Shown in pieces: positions 51,441 to 60,774 of a stretch of 62,626 nt of DNA. The translations under genes were made by a program, and so were the position numbers. Origin of the DNA: Lachnospiraceae bacterium. GTDB taxonomy: Bacteria; Bacillota; Clostridia; Lachnospirales; Lachnospiraceae. Within the stretch, counting starts at the first letter, position 1. Each line of letters begins with the position of its first letter. The notes under the pieces are model-generated. The model ran no database searches and was not told the DNA's origin. It worked only from the letters and a program-made list of their open reading frames with translations. The DNA lies in assembly GCA_022652545.1 (NCBI GenBank), contig JALCRM010000012.1, positions 1-62,626 on the forward strand, given 5' to 3'.

Positions 51441-54071
51441 TTGACAGGACAGGATAAGAAAGATCTGAAATTCAATGTAACGGGCATGAGCTGCGCGGCC
51501 TGCAGCGCACACGTGGAAAAGGCCGTGCGGAAGGTTCCGGGGGTAGCTGATGTCTCGGTGAGCCTGCTCACGAACTCGATGCTTGTGGACTGCAGCGGGG
51601 GCGCGGATCCGCGCGCTGTCTGCGAGGCAGTGGACAGGGCGGGATACGGTGCACAGCTGGCACCGGACGGCACAAAACGGCAGGAGACCGCGCCGGCGAC
51701 AGCAGCTGCCGCTGCGGCTGCGGGAACGGAGTCCTCTGCGGATTCCGCGATCGCCGGCGTCCGTACGCGTCTCATCGCCTCCCTCGTCCTGCTCCTGCCT
51801 CTCATGTATGTGTCCATGGGGCATGTCATGTGGGGGTGGCCCGTCACTGCGCCGCTGAACGGGGATCCGCTGGCAGTCGCACTGTACGAACTGCTGCTTT
51901 CGGGTCTCATTCTGGTCATCAATCAGAAATTTTTCATCAGCGGCTTCAGGGGCGCCCTGCACGGCGGGGCAAACATGGATACGCTGGTTGCCATGGGCTC
52001 GGGGGCCGGATATATCTACAGCGTGGCGGTATGTTTTGAAATGGCGGAAGCGGCCATGCGGGGAGACACGTCCGGTGCGCATATGCTGCTGCACGGCAGC
52101 GGAGGGGGCCTTTATTTCGAGGCTTCCGCGATGATCCTGACCCTGGTGACGGTCGGCAAGCTTCTCGAAGCCGTCAGCAAGGGACGTACGACGGACGCAC
52201 TGCGAGCGCTGGCAAAGCTGTCGCCGAAGACGGCGCACGTACTGAAAGACGGCGAAGAAGTCACGGTGGCAGCCGAAGCCGTGGTGCCGGGCGATGTTTT
52301 CATCGTGCGCCCCGGGGAGAGCTTCCCGGCGGACGGCCGTGTCCTCGACGGCGAAAGCGCGGCGGACGAGTCCATGCTCACAGGCGAGAGCCTGCCGGTG
52401 GACAAAACAAAAGGCTCGCAGGTCAGCGCCGCGACGATCAACCGCAACGGCGCGCTCACCTGCGAAGCGACGAGCTATGCAGGCGACACCGCACTGCAGC
52501 ATATCATTGACATGGTCACGAACTCTGCGGCGACGAAAGCACCGATCACAAGGATCGCGGACAGGGTATCCGGTGTTTTCGTACCTGTGGTCATTGCGAT
52601 CGCGGCGGTGGACTTTGTGATATGGATGATCGCCCGCGGTGACGTCGGATTTTCGCTGGGCCGCGCTATCTCCGTGCTCGTCATCAGCTGTCCCTGCGCG
52701 CTCGGACTGGCGACGCCGGTTGCCGTGATGGTCGGATCGGGGCTCGGCGCGAAAAACGGGATCCTCTTCAAAACGGCAGCTTCCCTCGAAGCCGCCGGCC
52801 GGGCGGAGTTCGTCGTGCTGGACAAAACAGGCACGCTCACGGAGGGAAAGCCGCGCGTCACGGATATCGTACCTGCGGCCGGGACGTCGGAGGAAGAACT
52901 GCTTTCCGTCGCTTCCGCGCTGGAAGCACAGTCGGAACATCCGCTGGCCGTTGCCGTGCGGCAGGCGGCCGAAGAGCGCGGGATCAAAGCCGTGGCGGCA
53001 GGAGATTTCCGGGCCCTTCCGGGGCATGGCGTGCAGGGCACGACGGGCGGCGCGGAGGCGTACGGAGCCAGTGCCGCGTTCCTGAGGAGCCTTTGGCGGA
53101 AGGAAGGCAGGCCGGAGGAGGCGTCCGCGAAGGCGCTTTTTGAGAAGGGCGAAGCCTTCGCTTCGGAAGGCAGGACTCCCATATACTTTATGCTTTCCGG
53201 CCGGGTGCTCGGGGTGGTGGCGGTTGCGGATGCCCCCAGGGCAGGCAGCGCGGAAGCGGTACGGGAACTGCGGGCGATGGGCGTACAGCCGGTCATGCTG
53301 ACAGGGGACAACGCGAAGACCGCGAAGGCTGTGGCAAAACAGCTCGGCATAGAAGCCGTTGTGCCGGATGTCCTGCCTGACGGGAAGGAAGAGATCGTAC
53401 GCAGGCTGTGCACTTACGGCAGGACAGCCATGGTCGGGGACGGGATCAACGATGCGCCGGCGCTCACGCAGGCGGACGTCGGGATCGCGATCGGGGCAGG
53501 TACGGAAGTGGCGATCGATGCCGCCGACGTGGTGCTGATGAGGTCCGCTCCGGAGGACGTGGCCGCAGCGATCCGGCTTTCGCGGCAGGTGATCCGGAAT
53601 ATACGGGAGAACCTTTTCTGGGCGCTGTTCTACAATTCGATCTGCATTCCGGTCGCGGCCGGGGCGCTGATCCCCGCGTTCGGTATCACGCTGGATCCGA
53701 TGATCGCAGCGGCGGCCATGAGCATGTCGAGCGTCTGCGTGGTCCTGAATGCACTGCGCCTGAACCTGTTCGACGTACACGGCAGCGGGCATGACGCACA
53801 CGGAAAATGCCGGCCGCTGCCGGATTTCCTGAAACCGGAAGACAGCAGCAAAACCAAGGAGGAAACAGTCATGACAAAAGAACTGAAGATCGAAGGAATG
53901 ATGTGCGAGCATTGCGTCGCACACGTAAAGAAGGGACTTGAAGCGGTGGACGGCGTGGTTTCCGCGGACGTCAGCCTGGAAAAGAAAAACGCAGTGGTGA
54001 CGCTGTCCGGCGATGTGCCGGATGCCGTGCTCGCAAAAGCGGTCGAGGATGCGGGCTACAGCGTCGTCTGA
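51441..54071 (+). CDS. copA: Copper-exporting P-type ATPase with C-terminal CopZ-like domain
   Basis: The 876-aa P1B-type ATPase has an N-terminal heavy-metal domain (GMSCAACSAH), eight helices, the metal-site C417-P418-C419 in ISCPCALG, phosphorylated Asp461 in DKTGTLTEG, an HP motif in SEHPLAV and GDGINDAP. Unusually, residues 811-876 form a second heavy-metal domain (GMMCEHCVAH) at the C-terminus, after a His/Gly-containing linker. It pumps Cu(I) out of the cytoplasm. The start is TTG 51441 because the upstream ATG is followed by a stop. Expression is probably controlled by CsoR. Confidence 0.95.
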   Translation: MTGQDKKDLKFNVTGMSCAACSAHVEKAVRKVPGVADVSVSLLTNSMLVDCSGGADPRAVCEAVDRAGYGAQLAPDGTKRQETAPATAAAAAAAGTESSADSAIAGVRTRLIASLVLLLPLMYVSMGHVMWGWPVTAPLNGDPLAVALYELLLSGLILVINQKFFISGFRGALHGGANMDTLVAMGSGAGYIYSVAVCFEMAEAAMRGDTSGAHMLLHGSGGGLYFEASAMILTLVTVGKLLEAVSKGRTTDALRALAKLSPKTAHVLKDGEEVTVAAEAVVPGDVFIVRPGESFPADGRVLDGESAADESMLTGESLPVDKTKGSQVSAATINRNGALTCEATSYAGDTALQHIIDMVTNSAATKAPITRIADRVSGVFVPVVIAIAAVDFVIWMIARGDVGFSLGRAISVLVISCPCALGLATPVAVMVGSGLGAKNGILFKTAASLEAAGRAEFVVLDKTGTLTEGKPRVTDIVPAAGTSEEELLSVASALEAQSEHPLAVAVRQAAEERGIKAVAAGDFRALPGHGVQGTTGGAEAYGASAAFLRSLWRKEGRPEEASAKALFEKGEAFASEGRTPIYFMLSGRVLGVVAVADAPRAGSAEAVRELRAMGVQPVMLTGDNAKTAKAVAKQLGIEAVVPDVLPDGKEEIVRRLCTYGRTAMVGDGINDAPALTQADVGIAIGAGTEVAIDAADVVLMRSAPEDVAAAIRLSRQVIRNIRENLFWALFYNSICIPVAAGALIPAFGITLDPMIAAAAMSMSSVCVVLNALRLNLFDVHGSGHDAHGKCRPLPDFLKPEDSSKTKEETVMTKELKIEGMMCEHCVAHVKKGLEAVDGVVSADVSLEKKNAVVTLSGDVPDAVLAKAVEDAGYSVV
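53871..54071 (+). CDS. copZ: Possible separately translated copper chaperone CopZ (internal start in copA)
   Basis: Inside copA and in the same frame, AAGGAGG (53856-53862) lies 8 bases before ATG 53871. Translation from it gives 66 aa (MTKELKIEGMMCEHCVAHV onward), exactly the size and start of a free CopZ with the MxCxxC copper site. One gene may thus yield both a fused ATPase and a free chaperone. This is an inference from the internal site. Confidence 0.6.
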   Translation: MTKELKIEGMMCEHCVAHVKKGLEAVDGVVSADVSLEKKNAVVTLSGDVPDAVLAKAVEDAGYSVV

Positions 54072-54174
54072 AGACCCGCCGGCGGATGCCGGACAGCGCG
54101 CGGACTGACGTAAGAGCCCGGTCGCGCGGTCAGAAGGGCCCCGGCGGAAAATGCCGGTGCCTGCGAGGTGTGTA

Positions 54175-55017
54175 ATGCTGAATCAGTTTTCAAGGGCTGC
54201 CCTTGTGTACGGGCAGGAGGCAATGGAAGTGCTGTCGTCGAAACGGGTCGCCGTTTTCGGGATCGGCGGCGTGGGCGGAAATGTAGTGGAAGCCCTCGCC
54301 CGTTCCGGGATCGGCGCCCTGGACCTGATCGATGACGACAGAATATGCCTGACAAATCTCAACCGGCAGGTGATGGCGGTCCTGAGTACAGTCGGACAGT
54401 ACAAGGTCGACGTGGCCAAGGCGCGTGTCTGCGATATCAACCCGAAAGCCGAAGTCCGTACATATCGGCTTTTTTATCTGCCGGAGACGGCAGCGCTTCT
54501 CGATTTCACGCAGTTCGACTACGTGGTCGACGCGGTGGACACGGTCACGGCCAAGATCGACATCATCCTGCAGGCCCGCAAATGCGGTGTGCCGGTGATC
54601 TCCTGCATGGGCTGCGGCAACCGCACGGATCCTTCCAGGCTTTGCGTCACGGATATTTACCAGACAAAACAGGATCCCCTTGCGCGGGTCATGCGCTATG
54701 AACTGCGTAAGCGCGGCGTCGAAAGCCTGAAAGTGGTATACTCCACGGAACCGGCGATCCGCCCGGTCACCGATGCGGACAATTCCTGCGCACATCACTG
54801 TATCTGCCCGCCGGGCACGGCGCGCAAATGCACGGAAAGACGCGATATCCCGGGCTCTACGGCATTCGTTCCGCCGGCGGCCGGGCTTCTTGCCGCGTCC
54901 GTGATCGTGCGGGAGCTCACGTGTTTTGACCCGTCGCCCCGCATCAAGGGGAGCCGCGCCTACACGGAGGCAAAACAACTGCGTAAAGCAGCATCGGGAG
55001 ACACTGCCGGCCTATGA
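54175..55017 (+). CDS. tcdA: tRNA threonylcarbamoyladenosine dehydratase (TcdA/CsdL)
   Basis: The 280-aa ThiF/MoeB-family adenylating enzyme contains the nucleotide motif VAVFGIGGVGGNVVEALARSGIG, DDDRICLTNLNRQ and VDAVDTVTAKIDII, and lacks the zinc CxxC pairs of MoeB. TcdA converts t6A37 in tRNA to the cyclic form. ATG 54175 is preferred to 54151 because GAGGTG is upstream and the family begins at MLNQFSR. Confidence 0.92.
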   Translation: MLNQFSRAALVYGQEAMEVLSSKRVAVFGIGGVGGNVVEALARSGIGALDLIDDDRICLTNLNRQVMAVLSTVGQYKVDVAKARVCDINPKAEVRTYRLFYLPETAALLDFTQFDYVVDAVDTVTAKIDIILQARKCGVPVISCMGCGNRTDPSRLCVTDIYQTKQDPLARVMRYELRKRGVESLKVVYSTEPAIRPVTDADNSCAHHCICPPGTARKCTERRDIPGSTAFVPPAAGLLAASVIVRELTCFDPSPRIKGSRAYTEAKQLRKAASGDTAGL

Positions 55018-55793
55018 CTGGATATCCGGTACAGACTGAATCGGAACAGGAAAGCTTCTCCGGACGGCTCCTTGACCGGGATGCCGTAAAAATGCTCGCG
55101 CTGGCCACGATGCTGCTCAATCATGTGGCGACGATCTTCCTTCAGCCGTTTACGCTGCGCTGGCTGCTGTACAGGGACCTGGGCTTTTTCACCTGCATCG
55201 AGATGTGCTTTTTCCTTGTGGAAGGCATCGGGTACACACGGTCAGTGACAAATTACGGAAAACGGCTGCTGCTGTTCGCGGCCCTTTCGCAGCTGCCGTA
55301 TATGCTGGCGTTCAGCGAAGGCACCGCACTCAGTTTCAACGGCTTCAACGTGATCGTGAATCTGTTCCTGTGTTTCTGCCTGGTCCTGTTTTTCCGAAGG
55401 GAGCAGAGCCGGTCCTCCAGGATCGTCTTTACACTGGCGGTTTTCGCAGCCTCCCTTACCTGCGACTGGGGGCCGCTTGCCCCATTCATGACACTGCTTT
55501 TCATGAAAGCGGGGAAGGACCGTAAGGCGCTGGGAAAAGCGTTTCTGCTTTCCATGGCAGTTCTGGCGCTGGGAGAATGTCTGCAGTACAGCGGGAAGGT
55601 ACCTGTCCCCGTGCTGCTGCGGCTGACCCTCGGGGCGGCTGCCGGCCAGGGCCTCGCGGCCCTGACCACGCTGTTTCTGTACAACGGAAAACGGGCAGAG
55701 CACGGCAGAAACTTTTTCAAGTGGTTTTCCTATTGTTTTTATCCGGTCCATCTTGCGATCCTGGGACTGCTCCGGATCCATGCGGGACTCTGA
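55014..55793 (+). CDS. TraX-like integral membrane protein
   Basis: The 259-aa protein has about seven or eight hydrophobic helices and the TraX-family start RDAVKMLALATMLLNHVATIF, then FFLVEGIGYTRSVTNYGKRLLLFAALSQLPYMLAF (in parts). TraX was named from F-pilin acetylation, but chromosomal homologues like this are common in Clostridia and have no conjugation genes nearby. An acyltransferase-like role is possible. It overlaps tcdA by ATGA. Confidence 0.85.
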   Translation: MTGYPVQTESEQESFSGRLLDRDAVKMLALATMLLNHVATIFLQPFTLRWLLYRDLGFFTCIEMCFFLVEGIGYTRSVTNYGKRLLLFAALSQLPYMLAFSEGTALSFNGFNVIVNLFLCFCLVLFFRREQSRSSRIVFTLAVFAASLTCDWGPLAPFMTLLFMKAGKDRKALGKAFLLSMAVLALGECLQYSGKVPVPVLLRLTLGAAAGQGLAALTTLFLYNGKRAEHGRNFFKWFSYCFYPVHLAILGLLRIHAGL

Positions 55794-55816
55794 GTCGGAA
55801 AAATCTGGAGGTAAGA

Positions 55817-58186
55817 ATGACAGCTGACAGGCAAAACACGGACGAAATGCCGGTATACGGCCTTTCCGATAAGGAAGTACAGGAGAGGATCCGCGAAGGC
55901 AAAGTAAATGTGCAGCCGGACACCTCCGCCAAATCGGTGAAGGATATCGTCTTTGAAAACACGTTTACTTATTTCAACGCGATCTTTCTGCTGCTCGCCA
56001 TTCTTCTGATCGCGGCACATTCCTATAAAAATCTGACGTTCCTGCCGGTCGTCATCGCCAACACGCTCATCGGGATAGGGCAGGAGCTGTATGCCAAGAA
56101 AGTGCTGGACAATCTCGCCGTGCTGCACCAGGCGACCGCGCGGGTGCTGCGCGGCGGGCGCGAGGAAAAGATCCCGATCGCAGGCCTTGTGGAAGGGGAC
56201 GTCATTCATCTGAAGGCGGGCGACCAGATCGCGGCCGACGCGGAAGTGCTCTTGGGAACGGCAGCCGTCAATGAGGCGCTGCTGACCGGTGAGCAGGACG
56301 AGATCGAAAAAACAGCCGGCGAAGGAAAAGGCGAGCTGCGTTCCGGCAGTTTTGTCGTTTCCGGAGAGTGTTTTGCCACGCTCACGCGGGTCGGCAGCGA
56401 GTCGTACATTTCTAAACTCACCATGAAGGCAAAGGAAATGCGCGGCACCGGACGCTCGGAGATGGTGCGCGACATAGACCGCCTGATCCTGATCTTCGGC
56501 ATCCTCATCATTCCGATCGGCATCACTCTGTTCATACAGAGCATGATGAACGGGTATGCGTTTTCCGAAGCCGTGACTTCCATGGTGGCGGCCGTCGTGG
56601 GCATGATCCCCGAGGGACTGTACCTGCTGGTCTCTGTCGCGCTCGCACTGAGCGCCGTGCGCCTTGCACAGAAGGATGTCATCCTGCACGATATGCGTTC
56701 CATCGAAACACTGGCGCGCGTCGATGTGCTGTGCGTGGACAAAACAGGCACGATCACCGACGGGGAGATGGCGGTCTCCGATTTTGTGGCGCCGGACAGC
56801 ATGCCGCCCGAATCGCTGACAGACACGGCGCGGCTGATCGGCTGTTACCTTGGCAGTATAGCGGATGACAACAGCACGATGCAGGCGCTGCGCAGGCGAT
56901 TCAAAAGCGGCGGCACCCTGGAAGCGCGGCAGGTCCTGCCGTTCAGTTCCAAAAACAAGTACAGTGAGATCGAAACAGGCGATGGCGTATACCGGCTCGG
57001 CGCTCCGGAGATGGTGCTCGATGCCGCGACGCGGGACAGCAATGCGGATATCATAGGACACTATGAGAATCTGGGCGAACGGGTGCTCGTTTTTGCGAGG
57101 AACACGGCGCAGGATAAGGACGGGGAGCGCCTGTTCTGTCCGATGGCTTTCATCGCGCTGCGGAACAGTCTGCGTAAAAACGTTGAGAAAACCTTCGATT
57201 TCTTCCGTCAGCAGGGCGTGGATGTCAGGGTGATCTCGGGGGACAGCCCGGTCACGGTCTCCAGGATCGCGAAGAGCGCCGGTATCCGCGGGGCGGATAA
57301 ATACATCGATATGTCGTCCGTGAATTCGCGTGAGGAGATCGAAAAGGCGGTGGCCTTCTACACTGTGTTCGGGCGCACGCGTCCGGAGCAGAAAAAAGAA
57401 CTCGTCCGTGCTCTGAAAAGACAGAAACACAAAGTTGCCATGACGGGCGACGGTGTGAACGATATCCTGGCCATGAAGGAAGCGGATTGCTCCATTGCCA
57501 TTGGGAACGGCTCGGATGCCGCCATGCAGGCGGCACAGGTGGTGCTGCTGGATTCCGATTTCAACCGGATGACTTCCATCGTGGCGGAAGGGCGCACGGA
57601 CATCAACAACATCAGCCGCAGCGCGACGCTGTTTCTGGTCAAGAACATCTTTTCGCTGCTGCTGGCACTGTTTTCGATCGTAAATGTGGTCAAGTACCCG
57701 CTGCAGCCTACGCAGATCTCCCTGATCAGTATGTTCAACATCGGTATTCCGGCCTTTTTCCTGGCACTCGAGGCAAACAACCGGCGCCAGAAGCCGCACT
57801 TCCTGCGGCGCGTCCTCATCAGTGCGCTGCCCGCGGCGCTCACGGATTTCTTTACGATCGCCGGGCTGGTCTGGTTCGGCAGCGTCTTCGGCGTTTCGGA
57901 ACAGGATGTTTCCGTTGCTTCGACTTTCCTGCTTGCGATCGTCGGCTTCATGATCCTCGGCGGGATCAGCGCGCCGCTGAACAAGTTCCGCTCGGCGGTC
58001 ATCACAGGCTGTGTGCTGGGACTTATTTTCACATCCTGGAGGTTCAACGGCCTGTTCGGTATTCAGACTGTTTCCATGAAATGCGCGATGCTCTTCAGCG
58101 TCTTTGCGATCGCAGAGGAGCCTGTCATGCGTTACCTGACCAAGCTGAACACCTGGCTGGATGACAAACTGCTTTCCGAAGGCTGA
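55817..58186 (+). CDS. CtpE-like cation-translocating P-type ATPase
   Basis: The 789-aa P-type ATPase has Asp308 in DKTGTITDG, TGEQDEIEK in the actuator domain and MTGDGVNDILAMKEADCSIAIGNGSDAA (in parts). The membrane motif is MIPEGLYLL instead of CPC, so it is not a copper pump; the pattern resembles actinobacterial CtpE, proposed to move Ca2+. There is no N-terminal metal domain. ATG 55817 has TGGAGG upstream; the frame extends earlier only through the TraX-like gene. The ion is unproven. Confidence 0.88.
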   Translation: MTADRQNTDEMPVYGLSDKEVQERIREGKVNVQPDTSAKSVKDIVFENTFTYFNAIFLLLAILLIAAHSYKNLTFLPVVIANTLIGIGQELYAKKVLDNLAVLHQATARVLRGGREEKIPIAGLVEGDVIHLKAGDQIAADAEVLLGTAAVNEALLTGEQDEIEKTAGEGKGELRSGSFVVSGECFATLTRVGSESYISKLTMKAKEMRGTGRSEMVRDIDRLILIFGILIIPIGITLFIQSMMNGYAFSEAVTSMVAAVVGMIPEGLYLLVSVALALSAVRLAQKDVILHDMRSIETLARVDVLCVDKTGTITDGEMAVSDFVAPDSMPPESLTDTARLIGCYLGSIADDNSTMQALRRRFKSGGTLEARQVLPFSSKNKYSEIETGDGVYRLGAPEMVLDAATRDSNADIIGHYENLGERVLVFARNTAQDKDGERLFCPMAFIALRNSLRKNVEKTFDFFRQQGVDVRVISGDSPVTVSRIAKSAGIRGADKYIDMSSVNSREEIEKAVAFYTVFGRTRPEQKKELVRALKRQKHKVAMTGDGVNDILAMKEADCSIAIGNGSDAAMQAAQVVLLDSDFNRMTSIVAEGRTDINNISRSATLFLVKNIFSLLLALFSIVNVVKYPLQPTQISLISMFNIGIPAFFLALEANNRRQKPHFLRRVLISALPAALTDFFTIAGLVWFGSVFGVSEQDVSVASTFLLAIVGFMILGGISAPLNKFRSAVITGCVLGLIFTSWRFNGLFGIQTVSMKCAMLFSVFAIAEEPVMRYLTKLNTWLDDKLLSEG

Positions 58187-58243
58187 AGAAGAGCTGCCGT
58201 TTACAGCTTCCGGCCGAATCGGGGATCTCTCTTCACCGACAGG

Positions 58244-60709
58244 TCATTGCTTCCGGCCGAATACACTGCCGGCGTACCGCACTGCCGCCATTGCATCCGG
58301 CGTATATGCGTCTGCGCCGGCTTTATCAGCGTAATCCTGCGTCATGACGGCACCGCCTGCCATGACCCGGATGCCGGGCTTCCTTTCGTGGAGCAGGCGT
58401 ATCGTCTGTTCCATGGCCGGCAGTGTGGTGGTCATGAGTGCGCTGAGACCGACCAGCGGGACGTTCTCCCTGACGGCAGTGTCCGCGACGGTCTCAGGCG
58501 GCACGTCCTTTCCCAGGTCTATGACTTCATAGCCGTAGTTTTCCAACAGGACTTTCACGATGTTTTTCCCTATGTCGTGGATGTCGCCTCTGACGGTGGC
58601 CAGAAGGATGCGGCCGGCGCTTTCCCCGGGCTGTCCCTTCATCGAATCCCTGACGGCTGAAAAAGCGGCCTTGGCAGCGTCGGCGCTCATAAGGAGCTGC
58701 GGAAGAAAGAGGGTGCCCTGCTCGTAGCCCTTGCCGACCCGGTCCAGTGCCGGGATCAGTTCCGTGTTGATGAGGTCGAGCGGCTGCATGCCGCCGGCCA
58801 GGTCTTCGCGCGCAGCTTCCTGTGCGCGGCCGGCCACTCCGTGTTCGATGGCTTTCGAAAGGGAGAGCACGGAGGCAGAAGTACCGGGGGCAGGAGTTCC
58901 GTAAGAGACTGCGGCAGCAGGCGTTGCAGCGCTCTGCGGCACAGCGGAGGCATTGTCCGGGAGAGATGCCGGGAGCGGCGTCCGGAGCAGCGCCTGGCAG
59001 GCAGTGATATAGCCCATACACTGCGGATCCTGGGCATTCAGCACGAGAGAGGCGCGGTAGGCGTCCATCATCTCGGGACTCTCCGGATTGATGATCGCAC
59101 AGGAGAGGCCTTCCGCGATGGCGGCCGAGAGGAAGGCCGCGTTGATGAGCGGCCGCCTGGGCAGCCCGAAGGAGACGTTCGAGACGCCGAGTACGGTATT
59201 TACGCCGAGTTCTGTTTTGGCGCGCCGCACCGTTTCGAGAGTAACGCGCGGTGAGCGGCTGTCGGCCGAAACAGTCATGGTGAGGCCGTCAATCAGGATA
59301 TCCTCTTTCGGGATTCCATAGGAGGCGGCTGTTTCACAGATCCTGCGGGCAATGGCGAGCCGTCCGTCCGCGGTATCCGGGATACCGTTTTCATCGAGGC
59401 ACAGGCCTACCACCACTCCGCCGTATTTGCGCACCAGAGGCAAAACAGCCTGCAGGCTCTCTTTTTTTCCGTTCACGGAGTTGATCATCGGCTTGCCGTT
59501 GTAGAGGCGCATTGCGCGCTCGAGTACGGCGGGATCGGCGGTATCCAGCTGCAGCGGCAGTGCCAGTATGCTCTGCAGTTTTGTCACGATCTCTGCCATA
59601 ACGGCGGCTTCGTCTATATCAGGCAGACCCACGTTCACATCGAGAATATCGGCGCCGGCAGCCTCTTGGCTTAGACCTTCCGAGAGCACATAGTCGATGT
59701 CGTTTTCCCGCAGAGCCTTCTGAAATTTTTTCTTGCCGGTGGGGTTGATGCGCTCGCCGATGACCAGTGTGCGCGGGCCGATCTCTACGGCGCCTGCCCA
59801 GGCAGTGACGACGGAACGGTGTTTTGGCACAGCGGGGCGGAAAGGCAGGGCACGAACGGTTTCCACGGTCCTGCGGATGTGCTCCGGTGTGGTGCCGCAG
59901 CAGCCGCCGACGACCTGTACGCCGAGTTCCGCGATGCGGCCCATCGATGCGGCAAATTCATCGGGCCCGATGTCATACACTGCAGTTTCGTTTTCGACAC
60001 GCGGCAGGCCTGCGTTCGGATTGACGATGACCGGTACGGAAGCTGCTTCGGCGATCCTTTTTACGACCGGGAGCATCTGCACCGGCCCCAGGCCGCAGTT
60101 GACACCGAGAGCATCGACGTGCAGTCCTTCCAGTACTGCGACTGCCGTCTCCGGCTGTGCACCGGTGAGCAGCCGTCCGTCCGCACCGAAGGTGACCGTG
60201 GCACAGACAGGCAGGCTGCAGCTTTCCTTTGCGGCAAGTACCGCAGCCTTGGCTTCGTAGATATCACTCATGGTTTCGATGAGAATGAGGTCTGCGCCTG
60301 CTCCGGCGCCGATGAGTATGACCTCACGGAAGAGCGAGACTGCTTTTTCAAAGGGAAGATCTCCCATCGGAGCCAGCAGTTTTCCTGTGGGACCGATATC
60401 GAGTGCAATGAAGGCATCGCTGCGGCCGGTGCGGCGGCGTGCTTCCAGAGCGAGCGCCACTCCCTTTTCCACGACTTCGCGCAGGTCGTCCGGATGTTTC
60501 AGCGGATTTGCGCCGAAAGTATTTGCTGCGATGATATCTGCGCCGGCCTCAAGGTATGCACGGTGGATATCCTGGATGATGTCCGGGTGCGTGAGATTCC
60601 AGTTTTCCGGCAGTTCTCCGCCGCCGAGGCCGCGTGCCTGCAGCTGCGAGCCGAGCCCGCCGTCGCAGAAGAGCCATTCTTTTCCAAGACGATCCAGAAA
60701 TGATCTCAT
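58244..60709 (-). CDS. metH: Cobalamin-dependent methionine synthase lacking the activation domain
   Basis: The 821-aa protein has, in order: a homocysteine-binding domain with the zinc cysteine pair (VVGGCCGTTPEH), a pterin-binding domain (VIGERINPTGKKKF), a linker rich in Ala/Ser/Pro, the cap helices (GKGYEQGTLFLPQLLMSADA) and the cobalamin domain with the DxHxxG motif (GDIHDIGKNIV). The C-terminal reactivation domain of classical MetH is missing and is encoded by the gene just upstream. The start at 60709 lies 5 bases after GGAG of the structured element; the frame continues upstream only across non-coding sequence. Confidence 0.95.
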   Translation of the reverse strand: MRSFLDRLGKEWLFCDGGLGSQLQARGLGGGELPENWNLTHPDIIQDIHRAYLEAGADIIAANTFGANPLKHPDDLREVVEKGVALALEARRRTGRSDAFIALDIGPTGKLLAPMGDLPFEKAVSLFREVILIGAGAGADLILIETMSDIYEAKAAVLAAKESCSLPVCATVTFGADGRLLTGAQPETAVAVLEGLHVDALGVNCGLGPVQMLPVVKRIAEAASVPVIVNPNAGLPRVENETAVYDIGPDEFAASMGRIAELGVQVVGGCCGTTPEHIRRTVETVRALPFRPAVPKHRSVVTAWAGAVEIGPRTLVIGERINPTGKKKFQKALRENDIDYVLSEGLSQEAAGADILDVNVGLPDIDEAAVMAEIVTKLQSILALPLQLDTADPAVLERAMRLYNGKPMINSVNGKKESLQAVLPLVRKYGGVVVGLCLDENGIPDTADGRLAIARRICETAASYGIPKEDILIDGLTMTVSADSRSPRVTLETVRRAKTELGVNTVLGVSNVSFGLPRRPLINAAFLSAAIAEGLSCAIINPESPEMMDAYRASLVLNAQDPQCMGYITACQALLRTPLPASLPDNASAVPQSAATPAAAVSYGTPAPGTSASVLSLSKAIEHGVAGRAQEAAREDLAGGMQPLDLINTELIPALDRVGKGYEQGTLFLPQLLMSADAAKAAFSAVRDSMKGQPGESAGRILLATVRGDIHDIGKNIVKVLLENYGYEVIDLGKDVPPETVADTAVRENVPLVGLSALMTTTLPAMEQTIRLLHERKPGIRVMAGGAVMTQDYADKAGADAYTPDAMAAVRYAGSVFGRKQ

Positions 60710-60774
60710 ATTTTCTCCATGAGGAGGATCTTCAGATCCTCCGAAGTGGGCAGCCGGTGCGTCAGCGGCGCTTG
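60710..60774 (-). promoter_or_regulatory. Structured RNA element before metH (third copy)
   Basis: The 65-base gap between the activation-domain gene and metH contains the same 45-base core as the pectin locus (60759 to 60715). It has CACCGGCTGCCCA, then hairpin P2 (GGAGGATC-TGAA-GATCCTCC) and CTCATGGAG before the ATG. Compared with the other copies, one joint base differs (C for T) and one P2 base pair is G-C instead of A-T, with both sides changed. The P1 stem is different and weaker (GCCG/CGGC). The GGAG can pair with the CTCC of P2. No known riboswitch class was recognised. Confidence 0.7.

Noticed and set aside
50265..53924. A 1219-codon open frame on the minus strand opposite the esterase, csoR and copA
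   Set aside because: It is a shadow of GC-rich coding DNA. It has no ribosome binding site, no recognisable domain and crosses several well-supported genes and the CsoR promoter.
55014..55793. TraX-like gene as evidence for a conjugative element
   Set aside because: No relaxase, coupling protein, integrase or attachment repeats are nearby; chromosomal TraX-like proteins are common in Clostridia.
60710..60774. Element before metH as a SAM, SAH or cobalamin riboswitch
   Set aside because: None of the conserved core sequences of those classes that I know is present, and the same core occurs before a pectin esterase gene.
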